This document shows positions 17,559 to 27,203 of a stretch of DNA of 55,506 nucleotides, piece after piece. Below the pieces are notes generated by a model, which did not search any database, was not told the origin of the DNA, and saw only the letters and a list, made by a program, of their open reading frames with translations. Position 1 is the stretch's first letter. The number at the start of each line of letters is the position of its first letter. The DNA lies in NCBI RefSeq assembly GCF_000187265.1, contig NZ_GL698429.1, positions 829,715-885,220 on the forward strand, in the 5' to 3' direction. This stretch comes from Streptococcus equinus ATCC 9812 (GTDB lineage Bacteria > Bacillota > Bacilli > Lactobacillales > Streptococcaceae). Made by a program: the position numbers and the translations under genes.

Positions 17559-18740
17559 TTAGCTTTCCATGAAGACTTTCAAACGTCTTACAGCTTCTTT
17601 CAATGTGTCCAAATCAGTTGCATAACTCAAACGAACATTTTCAGGCGCACCAAATCCCGCACCAGTAACAAGAGCTACTTCTGCTTCTTCAAGAACAGTA
17701 GTCGTAAAGGCAGTCACATCAGTGTAACCTTTCATTTCCATTGCTTTTTTCACGTTAGGGAAAAGATAGAAAGCGCCTTGAGGTTTGATAACTTCAAAAC
17801 CTGGAACTTCACAAAGCAATGGGTAAATCGTATTAAGACGTTCTTCGAAAGCTTGACGCATTTCTTCGATAGAATCTTGTGGGCCAGTAAATGCTTCAAT
17901 GGCAGCATACTGAGAAACAGCAGTGAGGTTTGAGGTCGTTTGGCTAATAACTTTTGCCATACCAGAAATAATTTCTTCACTACCAACCGCAAAACCAACA
18001 CGCCAACCAGTCATGGCATAAGTTTTTGAAGTACCGTTAACAACAACTGTTTGATTTCTAATTGCTTCAGAAATTGATGAAATCGGTGTGAACTCATTAC
18101 CATTATAAACTAATCGACCATAAATGTCGTCTGCTAAAATTAAAACATTGTGCTCAACTGCCCAATTACCAATCGCTTCTAATTCATCACGGCTGTAAAT
18201 CATACCAGTTGGATTAGATGGTGAATTTAGCAATAGAACTTTTGTTTTATCAGTACGAGCTGCTTCTAACTGTTCAACAGTCGCTTTGAAATGATTTTCT
18301 TCAGTCGTTTGAACAGTTACAGGAACACCATCAACCATTTTAACTTGATCGACATAAGACACCCAACATGGTGTTGGAATAATAACTTCATCGCCTGGAT
18401 TAAGAACAGTTGTAAAGAAAGTATACAGAATAAACTTTGCACCAGTTGCTACAACAATTTGATTACGATTGACTGAGTAACCATAGAAATTTTCCATGTA
18501 ATTATTGATAGCATCCTTCAATTCTGGGAGACCTGAAGCAATTGTATAAAAGCTAGCTTTACCATTTTGAATTGCTTCGATTGCAGCATCTTGAATATTT
18601 TTAGGAGTTACAAAATCTGGTTCTCCTAAAGTCAGTGATAACACATCACGTCCTTGTGCTTTCAAGGCTTTGGCACGCGCACTTGCCGCTAAAGTCACAC
18701 TTTCTTTCATGTTCAACACGCGATTTGATAAGTTTGTCAT
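17559..18740 (-). CDS. aspB: Class I/II PLP-dependent aminotransferase (aspartate type)
   Basis: A 393-residue fold-type I aminotransferase, probably aspartate/2-oxoglutarate specific. LGEPDFVTP near 37 and NSPSNPTG near 170 are substrate and cofactor contacts. The PLP Lys lies in NGTSKTYAMTGWRVGF near 235, and the final Arg that binds the carboxylate is in NVRLSYA near 373. It overlaps the ypmB stop by 4 bases. Aspartate made here can become the asparagine loaded by AsnS, encoded downstream in the same operon. Confidence 0.9.
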   Translation of the reverse strand: MTNLSNRVLNMKESVTLAASARAKALKAQGRDVLSLTLGEPDFVTPKNIQDAAIEAIQNGKASFYTIASGLPELKDAINNYMENFYGYSVNRNQIVVATGAKFILYTFFTTVLNPGDEVIIPTPCWVSYVDQVKMVDGVPVTVQTTEENHFKATVEQLEAARTDKTKVLLLNSPSNPTGMIYSRDELEAIGNWAVEHNVLILADDIYGRLVYNGNEFTPISSISEAIRNQTVVVNGTSKTYAMTGWRVGFAVGSEEIISGMAKVISQTTSNLTAVSQYAAIEAFTGPQDSIEEMRQAFEERLNTIYPLLCEVPGFEVIKPQGAFYLFPNVKKAMEMKGYTDVTAFTTTVLEEAEVALVTGAGFGAPENVRLSYATDLDTLKEAVRRLKVFMES

Positions 18741-19207
18741 ATGCCCTCCTTCTTCACGAGCTCACTTGTTTCAAAGTTAACAAGATAATAACCATCAGTA
18801 GCAGTGACTTCCCAAATTGGTGTCTTTCCATCAATACCATAAACAACTTTTGAAATACCAGTCGCTCCGTTTGCTGCAGCTACTTGCTCAGCTTCTTTAC
18901 AACTGATTCCATCGCTTACAGAATAGACAAATACCTTGCCATTGTCTTCACCCACAGAAACAATCTTCTGATCACCAGAAGCCGTAGTTCCATAAACACT
19001 GTAATAAGTCTTAGAACCATTATAAAGGTCAACAGAAGATGTCTGTACCAAATCAGCTGTATCAATGGCTACTTGAGTCGCCACTTTTTCTGCGCTTAGT
19101 CTTGGTTTCATTGCTAAAAACAAAACTGTTACAGCAGAAATCAAGAGAACTAATAAAATCAAGCTAAAACCGAGTAAATACTGTTTTACTGGTGTTAATT
19201 TTTTCAT
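18737..19207 (-). CDS. YpmB-like membrane-anchored protein (DUF5590)
   Basis: A 156-residue protein with one N-terminal membrane helix (about 11-32) and an outer domain of two PepSY-like repeats (about 38-155; SAEKVATQVAI, and SCKEAEQVAAANG). It belongs to the YpmB/DUF5590 family, whose function is unknown. The position between dinG and aspB matches Bacillus dinG-ypmAB-aspB. A role at the cell surface, perhaps in controlling a secreted enzyme, is only a guess from the PepSY fold. Confidence 0.8.
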   Translation of the reverse strand: MKKLTPVKQYLLGFSLILLVLLISAVTVLFLAMKPRLSAEKVATQVAIDTADLVQTSSVDLYNGSKTYYSVYGTTASGDQKIVSVGEDNGKVFVYSVSDGISCKEAEQVAAANGATGISKVVYGIDGKTPIWEVTATDGYYLVNFETSELVKKEGI

Positions 19208-19237
19208 TTACTTCTCCCTTTTTGTTTATCCCTTTTA

Positions 19238-21721
19238 TTATAGCAGAAAATTCTTTATTTCAGTGAGACTCTTTGAAAATTTTTGATGAGAAATGAAAAA
19301 TTCTTCAGATAATGAGTCACTGATTGTTTTTCCGTACGATTTTGTCAAAATTCGTGAATCAAGTAGAAGCACAGCCGAACGTTGATTATCACGTCTCATG
19401 GTTCTACCAATGGCTTGTTTGAGTTTTAAAATCGCAAGAGGTAAAGAATAATCATTAAAAGGTGATTTCGCTTGCGCTAACAAATGGTTACTGATTTTCT
19501 GAACAAATAAATCCTTTGGATTTTCAAACGGTAAACGAGTAATGACTTCAATCATCTTATCTGATTGAACAAAGTCTACTCCTTCCCAGAAAGCACCTGT
19601 TCCAAGAAGAATATGACTCTCACCACGCTCAAAACGGCGTTTAACATTATAGGCGGTACCATTTTTCTCCTGAGTCAAATGATGCAAATCCATCTCATCT
19701 AAACGTTCAGAAACATCAAACATAGATTGTTTAGAATTGAAAAGAACCAACATTCGCTCATCTAGCTGCCTAATTTGATAGATGCGTTCAGCAATTACCG
19801 AAGCATACTCTTCTTCTGAAATCTCAGTAACATTTGGCATCTCTTCATCAATCCAAATACGTTGTGAGCTGTTCTTATCATGCGCAATGCTCATATAATG
19901 ATACTGCTCAAATCCAAGCAAATCAGCAAGACTAACTTGAGGACTAATGTGTAGTGTAGCTGAAACCATATACGTTTTTCGAGTTTCTGGTAAAAATTCT
20001 TGGAAATTCAAAAGCTCATCACTACTTGCATTCAAGTAGGTTTGACGTTTTTCATTTTCATAACTTGTCTCAAGCCAAAAATCAGTAAATGGCTGCGCAA
20101 ACAAATTCATCAAATCTTCTAAGCACAGATAACGCCAATCAGCATTAACAGCCAAAAGCTCATTAACTGCTTGCTCTAGTTTTCTAGCGTCCTCAGTCGT
20201 CACATAGACTTCTTGATTTTGATAAAAACGCGTTACCAAGTGAGTTAATTGGAAAGAAAGACTCTCAATCAAACGTTTTTCAAGCATCGGAAGTGCAGAA
20301 TCTAAATGCTTTTCAAGTTTTTGAACCAATTGAGTAACATTCACACGACGACGTGAAAATTGTTCTAGGTTCAAAATTAATTTTTGAGCTTCATCAAAAA
20401 CCAAGATTTTATTTGCCGCAAAAGCCTTGTCATCCTGAACACGCTCTAAGAAATAAGCATGATTGATAATCAAAAGCTTGCTTTGCTTAGCTCTTTCATA
20501 GTTACGGTTCCAAAAATCTACTTCTTTGAACAATGATTTCTCACTCAAATTGCTATCGTGTTTAATCTGTTCAAAATAAGCTTCATAGCGCTGCTTTTGT
20601 CTGATTTCATCCAAATCTCCAGTGAGAGTCTCTGTCAACCAGACTAGAAGCTGCATTTTATAGCGATTGACCAGACGATTATCACCCTCATGGCGTAGGC
20701 TCTGCGCAAAACTATCTAGTTTAATATAATTTCCAGGACCTTTGATTGACGCACAAGATGTATGGAAGACATCCTGAAGATGCTTAACCTCATTTGCCAT
20801 AATCTGATCTTGCAAAATCTTCGTCGGCACTGAGACGATAACTTGTTCATCCTGAGCCAATTGTAAAAGTGGCATCAAATAGCCATAAGTTTTTCCAAGC
20901 CCTGCTTGTGCTTCTAAAAATGAAACCTTAGACGACTGAAAATCATCTTTGACCAGCTGAGCAAATTGCTTTTGCTTCTCACGCGCATCCAAGCCTAAAA
21001 GTGCCATATTAAGCTCAAAATCATCTGACATCTTACGTTCACTACCAAGCTCTTTTGGTTGTCGTAAAATGAGACCACCAACTTCTTGGTAATCCTTTTT
21101 CGACATGACCTTAGCTTTTTTAAAACCTTCTTCAACCAACATTCCTGTTTCAAACACAAGATTATCAGCCAAAGGCAAAAGCTTCTCTAAAAGCTCTTTT
21201 GGCATGCTTGCCATTTTTTCTTTTAATTTTAACAATAGCTGAGCGGTTGCATAGGCATCTGAAATAGCCGTATGCGCATCTGTCAAATCAAGTTGTAAAA
21301 CATCAGCCAAATGACCTAAGGTGTATTTTTCAAGGGTCGGATAAAAGACCTGTGATAACTCAACAGTATCGACAAGTGGCGTACGCAATTCGTAGCCTTC
21401 TAAAAATAATTTTTCTGCTAAAAGATTGGCATCAAATTTTACATTGTGAGCAACGAAAACACAATCTGAAATCATGTTGTAAATCTTTTGGGCAACCTGG
21501 GAAAAATCTGGCGCTTTAGCCAACTGTTCGTCAGTTATCCCTGTCAAATTAATGATATGTTCAGTTAGTGGCTCGTGCGGATTAACATCCGTTTGATAAG
21601 TCTTCACAATTTTTTTATTTTCAATAATGACAATGCCAACCTGAATAATTTCTGCCATTGCGTGGGCGCCTGTAGCCTCCAAATCAACAACAGCATATTT
21701 TTGAGAATTAACTTGCATCAT
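19238..21721 (-). CDS. dinG: DinG-family helicase with N-terminal exonuclease domain
   Basis: An 827-residue fusion of a DnaQ-like 3'-5' exonuclease (1-175; ExoI VVDLEATG, ExoII HNVKFDAN, ExoIII HTAISDA) and an XPD/DinG-type superfamily 2 helicase (about 235-827). Helicase motifs seen: Walker A QAGLGKTYGY near 272, motif II FDEAQ near 442, and motif VI KQAIGRTMRRD near 767. I do not see the four cysteines of an Fe-S cluster, as is usual in Gram-positive DinG. It probably helps clear DNA or RNA-DNA structures during repair. The start is leaderless-like: the ATG lies 9 bases after a TATAAT box. It is the first gene of the operon. Confidence 0.9.
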   Translation of the reverse strand: MMQVNSQKYAVVDLEATGAHAMAEIIQVGIVIIENKKIVKTYQTDVNPHEPLTEHIINLTGITDEQLAKAPDFSQVAQKIYNMISDCVFVAHNVKFDANLLAEKLFLEGYELRTPLVDTVELSQVFYPTLEKYTLGHLADVLQLDLTDAHTAISDAYATAQLLLKLKEKMASMPKELLEKLLPLADNLVFETGMLVEEGFKKAKVMSKKDYQEVGGLILRQPKELGSERKMSDDFELNMALLGLDAREKQKQFAQLVKDDFQSSKVSFLEAQAGLGKTYGYLMPLLQLAQDEQVIVSVPTKILQDQIMANEVKHLQDVFHTSCASIKGPGNYIKLDSFAQSLRHEGDNRLVNRYKMQLLVWLTETLTGDLDEIRQKQRYEAYFEQIKHDSNLSEKSLFKEVDFWNRNYERAKQSKLLIINHAYFLERVQDDKAFAANKILVFDEAQKLILNLEQFSRRRVNVTQLVQKLEKHLDSALPMLEKRLIESLSFQLTHLVTRFYQNQEVYVTTEDARKLEQAVNELLAVNADWRYLCLEDLMNLFAQPFTDFWLETSYENEKRQTYLNASSDELLNFQEFLPETRKTYMVSATLHISPQVSLADLLGFEQYHYMSIAHDKNSSQRIWIDEEMPNVTEISEEEYASVIAERIYQIRQLDERMLVLFNSKQSMFDVSERLDEMDLHHLTQEKNGTAYNVKRRFERGESHILLGTGAFWEGVDFVQSDKMIEVITRLPFENPKDLFVQKISNHLLAQAKSPFNDYSLPLAILKLKQAIGRTMRRDNQRSAVLLLDSRILTKSYGKTISDSLSEEFFISHQKFSKSLTEIKNFLL

Positions 21722-21730
21722 AACATTTAA

Positions 21731-21739
21731 ATTATACCA
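21731..21739 (-). promoter_or_regulatory. dinG extended -10 promoter, leaderless arrangement
   Basis: The minus strand has TGGTATAAT, followed 9 bases later by the dinG ATG. A normal transcription start would leave about 2-4 untranslated bases and no room for a ribosome site. Confidence 0.65.
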
Positions 21740-21831
21740 TTTTTAGGAGTGACATTCACCTAATCCAGGTGATAAATAAGGGAAAAAAGGATTTTTGAGA
21801 AATGACATCATATGACTTTTCAAAACTTTTT

Positions 21832-21840
21832 TGATACACT
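21832..21840 (+). promoter_or_regulatory. Extended -10 promoter of the MBL hydrolase gene
   Basis: TGATACACT is followed by six T and then the ATG at 21847. No ribosome site fits between, so a leaderless mRNA is likely. Confidence 0.5.
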
Positions 21841-21846
21841 TTTTTT

Positions 21847-22488
21847 ATGAAGATTTTTAGATTACTAAATCACGTTGCACGTGAAAACACTTATTTATTA
21901 GTCAATGACCAGGCAATCATCATTGTTGACCCTGGTAGCGATACTGACAAAATCAAAGAAAAAATTCAGTCACTTGATAAACCGGTCGCTGCCATTTTAC
22001 TCACACATGCTCATTATGACCATATCATGGGACTTGATGTGATTCGCGATGCCTTTGGTCACCCACCTGTTTATATTTCTGAGAAAGAAGCGTCTTGGCT
22101 TTATTCGCCAAAAGACAACTTCTCAGGGCTTGACCGTCATGCTGATATGGACGATATTATTTTAAAACCGGCTGAGTATCATTTCCAATACACTGATGAT
22201 TACAAGTTATCTGGCTTTCGTTTCCAAGCACGCATGACACCTGGGCACTCATGGGGAAGCGTGTCTCTAGTCTTTCCAGATGACGAGGTCGTTTTAACAG
22301 GTGATGCTCTTTTTCGTGAAACTATTGGACGTACCGATTTACCGACTGGAAATACTAATCAACTCATTGAAAGTATTAAGTCTGAATTGTTTACCTTACC
22401 AAACCACTTTACTGTTTACCCTGGACATGGTCATGAAACGACTATTGCGCATGAAAAGAATTTTAATCCGTATTTTAACACATTATGA
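21847..22488 (+). CDS. MBL-fold metallo-hydrolase (glyoxalase II-like)
   Basis: A 213-residue metallo-beta-lactamase fold enzyme. The metal motif THAHYDHIMG lies at about 55-64, then TPGHSWG near 134, GDALF near 153 (bridging Asp), and PGHGHET near 197 (last His). These are the ligands of a two-metal site. The closest described relatives are YcbL/GloB-like hydrolases; glutathione-thioester activity cannot be claimed from sequence. The gene overlaps the next one by ATGA. Its start has no ribosome site. Confidence 0.85.
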   Translation: MKIFRLLNHVARENTYLLVNDQAIIIVDPGSDTDKIKEKIQSLDKPVAAILLTHAHYDHIMGLDVIRDAFGHPPVYISEKEASWLYSPKDNFSGLDRHADMDDIILKPAEYHFQYTDDYKLSGFRFQARMTPGHSWGSVSLVFPDDEVVLTGDALFRETIGRTDLPTGNTNQLIESIKSELFTLPNHFTVYPGHGHETTIAHEKNFNPYFNTL

Positions 22489-23203
22489 AAAAACTTAAAA
22501 AATTTCTACTCTACTTTTTAGTTTGTTTGGCAGCACTGCTTGCTTGGTAGGTCTTGGCTTTATTCGCCACAAAACCTACCAAGCACACAAAAGCTCTATG
22601 GCAGCTGCTAAATCCGCTAAAATCACAAAAGACTATCTATTTTTTGAAAGTAAAGGGAGCACAAAAGCAAATATTGTTTTCTATCAAGGTGCTCTTGTCG
22701 AAGAGAAAGCTTACGCTAGCTTGGCAAAAGACTTATCAAAATCAGGCTATGGCGCCTATATTTTGAAAACACCACTAAATTTACCAGTCCTTTCAAGTCA
22801 GAAAGCTTTATCTATCATCAAGGCGAAAAAACTAAAAAATGTATATCTTGCTGGGCACTCATTTGGTGGCGTTGTTGCTTGTATGAATGCAAACACTGCA
22901 AAATCAGATAATATTTCTGGCTTAATTCTACTCGCAAGCTACCCTTCTGAAAAAGTTAATCTTTCTAAACGACACTTGAAGGTCTTATCAATCACAGCTA
23001 GCAACGATAAGGTTCTTAAATGGGACCAATATAAATCCGCTAAGAAGAGACTACCAAGCAATACAACTTACCTATCCATTTCTGGTGGAAATCACAGCGA
23101 ATTTGGAGACTATGGTCACCAATCGAAAGACGGCGATGCAACAATCTCACCAAAAAATCAAGAAAAACAAATTGCAGCTGCCGTATCAAACTTTATAATC
23201 TAA
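22485..23203 (+). pseudogene. Membrane-anchored alpha/beta hydrolase, frameshifted after the signal anchor
   Basis: The ATG at 22485 overlaps the MBL stop (ATGA) and begins a clear signal anchor (MKKLKKFLLYFLVCLAALLA). The frame hits TAG at 22548. The rest continues in another frame (LVGLGFIRHKTYQ onward) for about 220 residues. Adding one T at 22544 (GCTTGG to GCTTTGG) joins both into one 239-residue protein. The hydrolase part has the nucleophile elbow GHSFGG and late catalytic residues near ITASNDKVLKW and GGNHSEFGDYG. A TTG at 22523 could start a soluble form, but it has no ribosome site. Substrate unknown. Confidence 0.75.
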
Positions 23204-23236
23204 AAACAACTTCTGAAATCAGAAGTTGTTTTTTTA
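23203..23236. terminator. Bidirectional terminator between the hydrolase and ftsX
   Basis: Stem AAAACAACTTCTGA/TCAGAAGTTGTTTT with T-runs on both strands, between converging genes. Confidence 0.9.
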
Positions 23237-23238
23237 TA

Positions 23239-24168
23239 TTAAATTTTAAGATAACGTCGCATTGAAATTACTGAACCAACTGATCCGATGATAATTCCTA
23301 CACAGAACATCCCCCCAATAAGCATTGGAACAAATGAATCAGCAGGGTACAATGTTAAACCTTGAACTTCAAATTGTGGATTTACTGAAGCATATACAGC
23401 TTTGTATGCAAAGTAAATAATAATTGATGGTACGATTGCTCCAAGAAGCCCAACCCAAGCCCCTTCAAAGAAGAATGGGCCACGGATGTAAGAGTTTTTA
23501 GCACCAACCAAACGCATGATTTCGATATCACGATGACGAGACATGATAGTCATACGAATTGTATTTGAAATCAAGAAGATAGCAATGATTACAAGAAGGA
23601 CTGTTCCTGCAAATCCCCATGTGCGGATGAATTTAGAAACTTTGAAAAGTTGATCTGAGTTTGAACCACCATAGTCAACTGACTCAACACCTTCTATTTT
23701 TGAAATCTTCTTAGCAATTTTTTTAACTTTTGAAGCTGATGTTGCTTCTACGATATAAACATCTTGAAGTGGGTTTGAATCACCATCAAACATTGTCCAG
23801 TCATCACCGTAAGTTTCTTTTAGTTTAGCTAATTGGTCATCTTTACTTGAGAAAGTGACAGATTTTACACCAGAAATAGCATTAATGTGGTCATAAACTT
23901 GGTGGAATGAATCGTTTTGGACAGTTTCACCAACTTCGTTTGTCTTTGTCTCAGAGTTGTCTGCTGAGTTCACATCCAAGTAAACGTTAATTTGGATGTT
24001 ATTTTCAATACCTTGAGCGACTTTTTCAACGTTCATCAAAACAGCAGCGAAGATACCAACCAAAGTTAGGGTAATTGCAACTGAGCTGACTGAAGCAATG
24101 GTCATCCAGATATTACGTTTCAAACTTTTAATGGATTCCCACAAATGGCGGAAAAAATTTCTAATCAT
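23239..24168 (-). CDS. ftsX: Cell-division protein FtsX
   Basis: A 309-residue membrane protein with four helices (near 21-42, 175-200, 230-250 and 280-303) and a large outer loop (about 50-165). Through that loop FtsX activates the PcsB-type peptidoglycan hydrolase in streptococci. The motif MRLVGAKNSYIRGPFFFEG near 214 is the FtsX domain coupling region. I place the start at the ATG at 24168, overlapping the ftsE stop by 8 bases. The open frame extends to 24249, but that part lies within ftsE. It forms an ABC-like complex with FtsE. Confidence 0.95.
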   Translation of the reverse strand: MIRNFFRHLWESIKSLKRNIWMTIASVSSVAITLTLVGIFAAVLMNVEKVAQGIENNIQINVYLDVNSADNSETKTNEVGETVQNDSFHQVYDHINAISGVKSVTFSSKDDQLAKLKETYGDDWTMFDGDSNPLQDVYIVEATSASKVKKIAKKISKIEGVESVDYGGSNSDQLFKVSKFIRTWGFAGTVLLVIIAIFLISNTIRMTIMSRHRDIEIMRLVGAKNSYIRGPFFFEGAWVGLLGAIVPSIIIYFAYKAVYASVNPQFEVQGLTLYPADSFVPMLIGGMFCVGIIIGSVGSVISMRRYLKI

Positions 24169-24853
24169 TATATCCGTATTCTCCTTCCTCTTCATCACGT
24201 ACAATTTTTCCTTCTTCGATAGCAATAACGCGGTGACGAAGGTTATCAACGATTTGTTTGTTGTGAGTTGCCATTAGAACTGTTGTTCCTTGAAGGTTAA
24301 TACGTTCTAACAATTGCATGATTTCCCATGAAATTTCTGGGTCAAGGTTACCAGTTGGTTCATCAGCGATCAAAACTTTTGGATTGTTAACAATTGCACG
24401 CGCAATCGCAACACGTTGTTGTTCACCACCAGATAATTGACCTGGGAATGAACGCATTTTATGTTTTAACCCAACCAATTCAAGTACTTCTGGAACACGT
24501 TTTTTGATTTCGCGTGGTTTTTCACCAATAACTTGCATTGCATACGCAACATTTTCAAAAACCGTCTTCTTAGGAAGTAGTTTATAATCTTGGAAGACTA
24601 CACCGATGCTACGACGTAAAATTGGGATCTGACGTTTTTTAAGTTTTGTAAGATCGAACTCACCGACTTTAAGTGATCCAGCAGAAACTTTTTCTTCACG
24701 GTAAAGCAACTTAATAAAGCTAGATTTACCAGCACCAGAAGGACCAACAATATAAACAAATTCACCTGGGTCGACAGATACGTTAATATCTCTCAAAGCA
24801 GTTGTTGAGCGGCGATACTTTTTCGTTACGCCTTTCATTTCAATTAATGCCAT
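24161..24853 (-). CDS. ftsE: Cell-division ATP-binding protein FtsE
   Basis: A 230-residue ABC ATPase. Walker A is GPSGAGKSS (about 37-45), the signature is [14 protein letters not shown] (about 139-152), Walker B is VLIADEP (about 160-166), and the switch His lies in MATHN near 195. It powers FtsX to activate septal wall hydrolysis. It follows prfB after 47 bases in the standard prfB-ftsE-ftsX order. Confidence 0.95.
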   Translation of the reverse strand: MALIEMKGVTKKYRRSTTALRDINVSVDPGEFVYIVGPSGAGKSSFIKLLYREEKVSAGSLKVGEFDLTKLKKRQIPILRRSIGVVFQDYKLLPKKTVFENVAYAMQVIGEKPREIKKRVPEVLELVGLKHKMRSFPGQLSGGEQQRVAIARAIVNNPKVLIADEPTGNLDPEISWEIMQLLERINLQGTTVLMATHNKQIVDNLRHRVIAIEEGKIVRDEEEGEYGYND

Positions 24854-24900
24854 TTGTAATTTCCTTTACAATTTTGTTATCCTAAAATTTTACTTTTTGG

Positions 24901-25996
24901 TTAATCAATACGCCATTTCAAGAAAGCGTCGATGAAACCATCAATGTCACCGTCCATGACTTTATCCACTTGAGCAACTTCATATCCAGTACGGTGATCT
25001 TTAACCATTGTATATGGAGTGAAGACATAAGAGCGAATTTGGCTACCCCATGTGATTTCTTTTTTATCACCTTTAAGAGCATCAACCTCTTGTGCCTTTT
25101 TCTCTTGTTCTAATTGATAAAGTTTAGCTTGCAGCATTTTCATAGCGCGGTCACGGTTACCATATTGCGTACGGTCTACCGTAGATGCTACAACGATTCC
25201 TGTTGGAATGTGAGTCAAACGCACCCCTGTAGAAACTTTGTTGACGTTTTGTCCACCGGCACCACCTGAACGGAAAGTATCCATTTTAATATCGTCATCA
25301 CGAATTTCAACTTCAATAGTGTCATCCAATTCTGGCATTACTTCAACAGAAGAGAATGATGTGTGACGACGTTTTGCAGAGTCAAATGGTGAGATACGGA
25401 CCAAACGGTGAACACCCATTTCTGATTTCAAAAGACCATAAGCATTTGGTCCTTCAAAAGAAAGTGTCACTGACTTGATACCTGCTTCATCACCTGCTTG
25501 ATAATCAAGGGTTTCAACTTTGAAACCTTTAGCATTTCCATAACGTGTATACATACGGAAAAGCATATCAGCCCAGTCTTGAGCTTCCGTACCACCAGAA
25601 CCTGGGTGAATTTCCAAGATGGCATTGTTACGGTCATAAGGTTCTGACAAGAGAAGAGTCATTTCATAACTTGTCATAATTTTATCAAGTTTTTCGAGAG
25701 TTTCTTCTAACTCAGATTGAATAGAATCATCTTCATCTAGCATTTCTAGATAAAGCTCTGTTTCATCCGACAACTCTTGCATTTCATTAAATGTCTCATA
25801 AGTTTGTTTCAAACTATTCAACTCTTGAGAAGTTTTCTGTGCTGCAATGTTGTCGTTCCAAAAGTCTGGCTCAGTCATTTTGTTTTCAAGAAGCGCAATG
25901 TCTTCTTCCAAACGATCTAAGTCAAAGAGACCTCCTGAAGCTAGTCAACTTCTCTAGATTTTCTACTATTTTTTGGCGAATTTCAGCCACTTCCAT
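24901..25996 (-). CDS. prfB: Peptide chain release factor 2, programmed +1 frameshift
   Basis: RF2 recognises UGA and UAA stop codons. The gene begins at the ATG at 25996 after AAGGAG. It reads 24 codons (MEVAEIRQK to SFRRSL) and then meets an in-frame TGA at 25924-25922. The motif CTT TGA C with an internal AGGAGG a few bases before is the classical RF2 autoregulatory frameshift site. A +1 shift continues as DLDRLEED in the frame ending at 24901. Full length is 365 residues. The peptide-release motif GGAGGQNVN lies near residue 240 and VMPELD near 215. Low RF2 favours frameshifting and so more RF2. Confidence 0.95.
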
Positions 25997-26013
25997 GAGA
26001 TAACTCCTTTTTA

Positions 26014-26357
26014 TTAAGATACTAAGTTCGTTAAACGAGCAAAGCAAAAATAGGAATTTTGACGAAGAGCTCTTAGGCTCTAGGAAAAATTATCTTTTTT
26101 GCACAGCTCGTAGAACGTGTTCAATTAATTAAGATATTTAGTCCGTCAAGAAAGCGAGATGAAAATAGGAATTCGACGCTGTGTCTTGTGACACAAGGAG
26201 AATTATCTTTTTCACGACGCTTTTAGGACGAATTCTGTTAACTTAAGATATTAAGTTCCTTAAACAAGCAAAGCAAAAATAAGAATTTCGACGAAGAACA
26301 TCGAATTTCTAAGAAAAGTTCCTCTTTCACAGCGCTTGCCGAACCTCTAAAACTATC
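26014..26357. repeat. Three tandem ~115-bp hairpin-forming units
   Basis: Units at 26014-26128, 26129-26242 and about 26243-26357 each start TTAAGATA and share AAAATAGGAATT, GACG and TATCTTTTT-like blocks. Each unit can fold as one long imperfect hairpin. Basal pairs are GTTC/GAAC (26026/26113), GTCC/GGAC (26141/26226) and GTTC/GAAC (26255/26341). Apical stems are AGAGC/GCTCT, TGTGTC/GACACA and AGAA/TTCT. The paired bases change together between units. The array fills the gap upstream of prfB (25997-26458), where I see no gene. Units are too long, too different and without spacers to be CRISPR. It may be an RNA leader or a repeat element. Confidence 0.75.
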
Positions 26358-26458
26358 CTTGATTATCAAGTTTACATAGTTCTATTACTGTCTTTCTATT
26401 TTACCATAAAGCCCTTAAAATTGCTATTTCCTACCATTGCTAGCAATTCACAAAATTA

Positions 26459-27106
26459 TTAAGATTCTTTGTCAATCACTTGCATAGCTTCTGTCAAATT
26501 ATCAACCAAAATACTTGCTTTTGATTGATCAACACCAAACTCTTTATCTCGAATGGCAATGACACGAACGCCTGCAGCTACTCCTGCTTGAATACCTTTT
26601 TGGCTATCCTCAATTATAACAATGTCATCTTTATCAAAACTTAACTTGGCACATGCAGCATTATAAATGGCAGGATTTGGCTTACCTTCTGTAAAATCAT
26701 CTCCTGTCAAAATATATGTGAAATATTCGATTAATCCGCATTTTGTCAAAGCAGCTTCGACATCACTACGAACAGTATTTGAAGCTAATGCTAAAACAAA
26801 TCCTTTAGCTTTCAGCTCTGCTAAAACTGTCTTAGCATCAGAGAAAACCAAGCTCTTGTAATCTGGTCGATGAACGCTTTTATAAGTAGTGTATTCAGCC
26901 TCCAAAGCTTTGGTATCATAATCAGAAATCTTGTCACCTAAAATTTTTTCCCAGAATTGATCGATACGACCACCGACGAAAAATTTAGGTGGTAAATGCT
27001 TGATAGAAATTCCCTTGCTCGCCAAAAATGCTTCACGTCGTTTAAAATAAAAACTCTCAGTGTTAAATAAAACACCATCCATATCAAATATAATTGCTTT
27101 AATCAT
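26459..27106 (-). CDS. HAD-superfamily phosphatase (beta-phosphoglucomutase-like)
   Basis: A 215-residue HAD subfamily IA enzyme. Motif I is IFDMDGVLFNTES (nucleophile Asp near 8), motif II is ASNTV (near 107), motif III contains the Lys in EGKPNPAIY (near 140), and motif IV is IIEDSQKGIQAG (near 164). A helical cap lies between I and II. I place the start at the ATG at 27106, 5 bases after AGGAGG; the frame continues upstream to 27148. The substrate is probably a small phosphorylated sugar, but it is not evident. Confidence 0.85.
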   Translation of the reverse strand: MIKAIIFDMDGVLFNTESFYFKRREAFLASKGISIKHLPPKFFVGGRIDQFWEKILGDKISDYDTKALEAEYTTYKSVHRPDYKSLVFSDAKTVLAELKAKGFVLALASNTVRSDVEAALTKCGLIEYFTYILTGDDFTEGKPNPAIYNAACAKLSFDKDDIVIIEDSQKGIQAGVAAGVRVIAIRDKEFGVDQSKASILVDNLTEAMQVIDKES

Positions 27107-27158
27107 GACAGCCTCCTGAAAATATTCTACCATAAAACTTTCAAACATTTTTCAGAAA

Positions 27159-27191
27159 ATAAAAATCAGACTGCTATATGCAGCCTGACTT
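27159..27191 (-). terminator. Terminator of the P-type ATPase gene
   Basis: Stem AGTCAGGCTGCATA/TATAGCAGTCTGATT with a U-rich tail on the minus strand. Confidence 0.85.
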
Positions 27192-27203
27192 TCATGATAT
27201 TTT

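Noticed and set aside
25922..25924. prfB as a frameshifted pseudogene
   Set aside because: CTT TGA C with an upstream AGGAGG is the known programmed +1 site of RF2, so the gene is intact.
26014..26357. CRISPR array
   Set aside because: Only three units of about 115 bp, strongly diverged, directly abutting with no spacers, and no cas genes.
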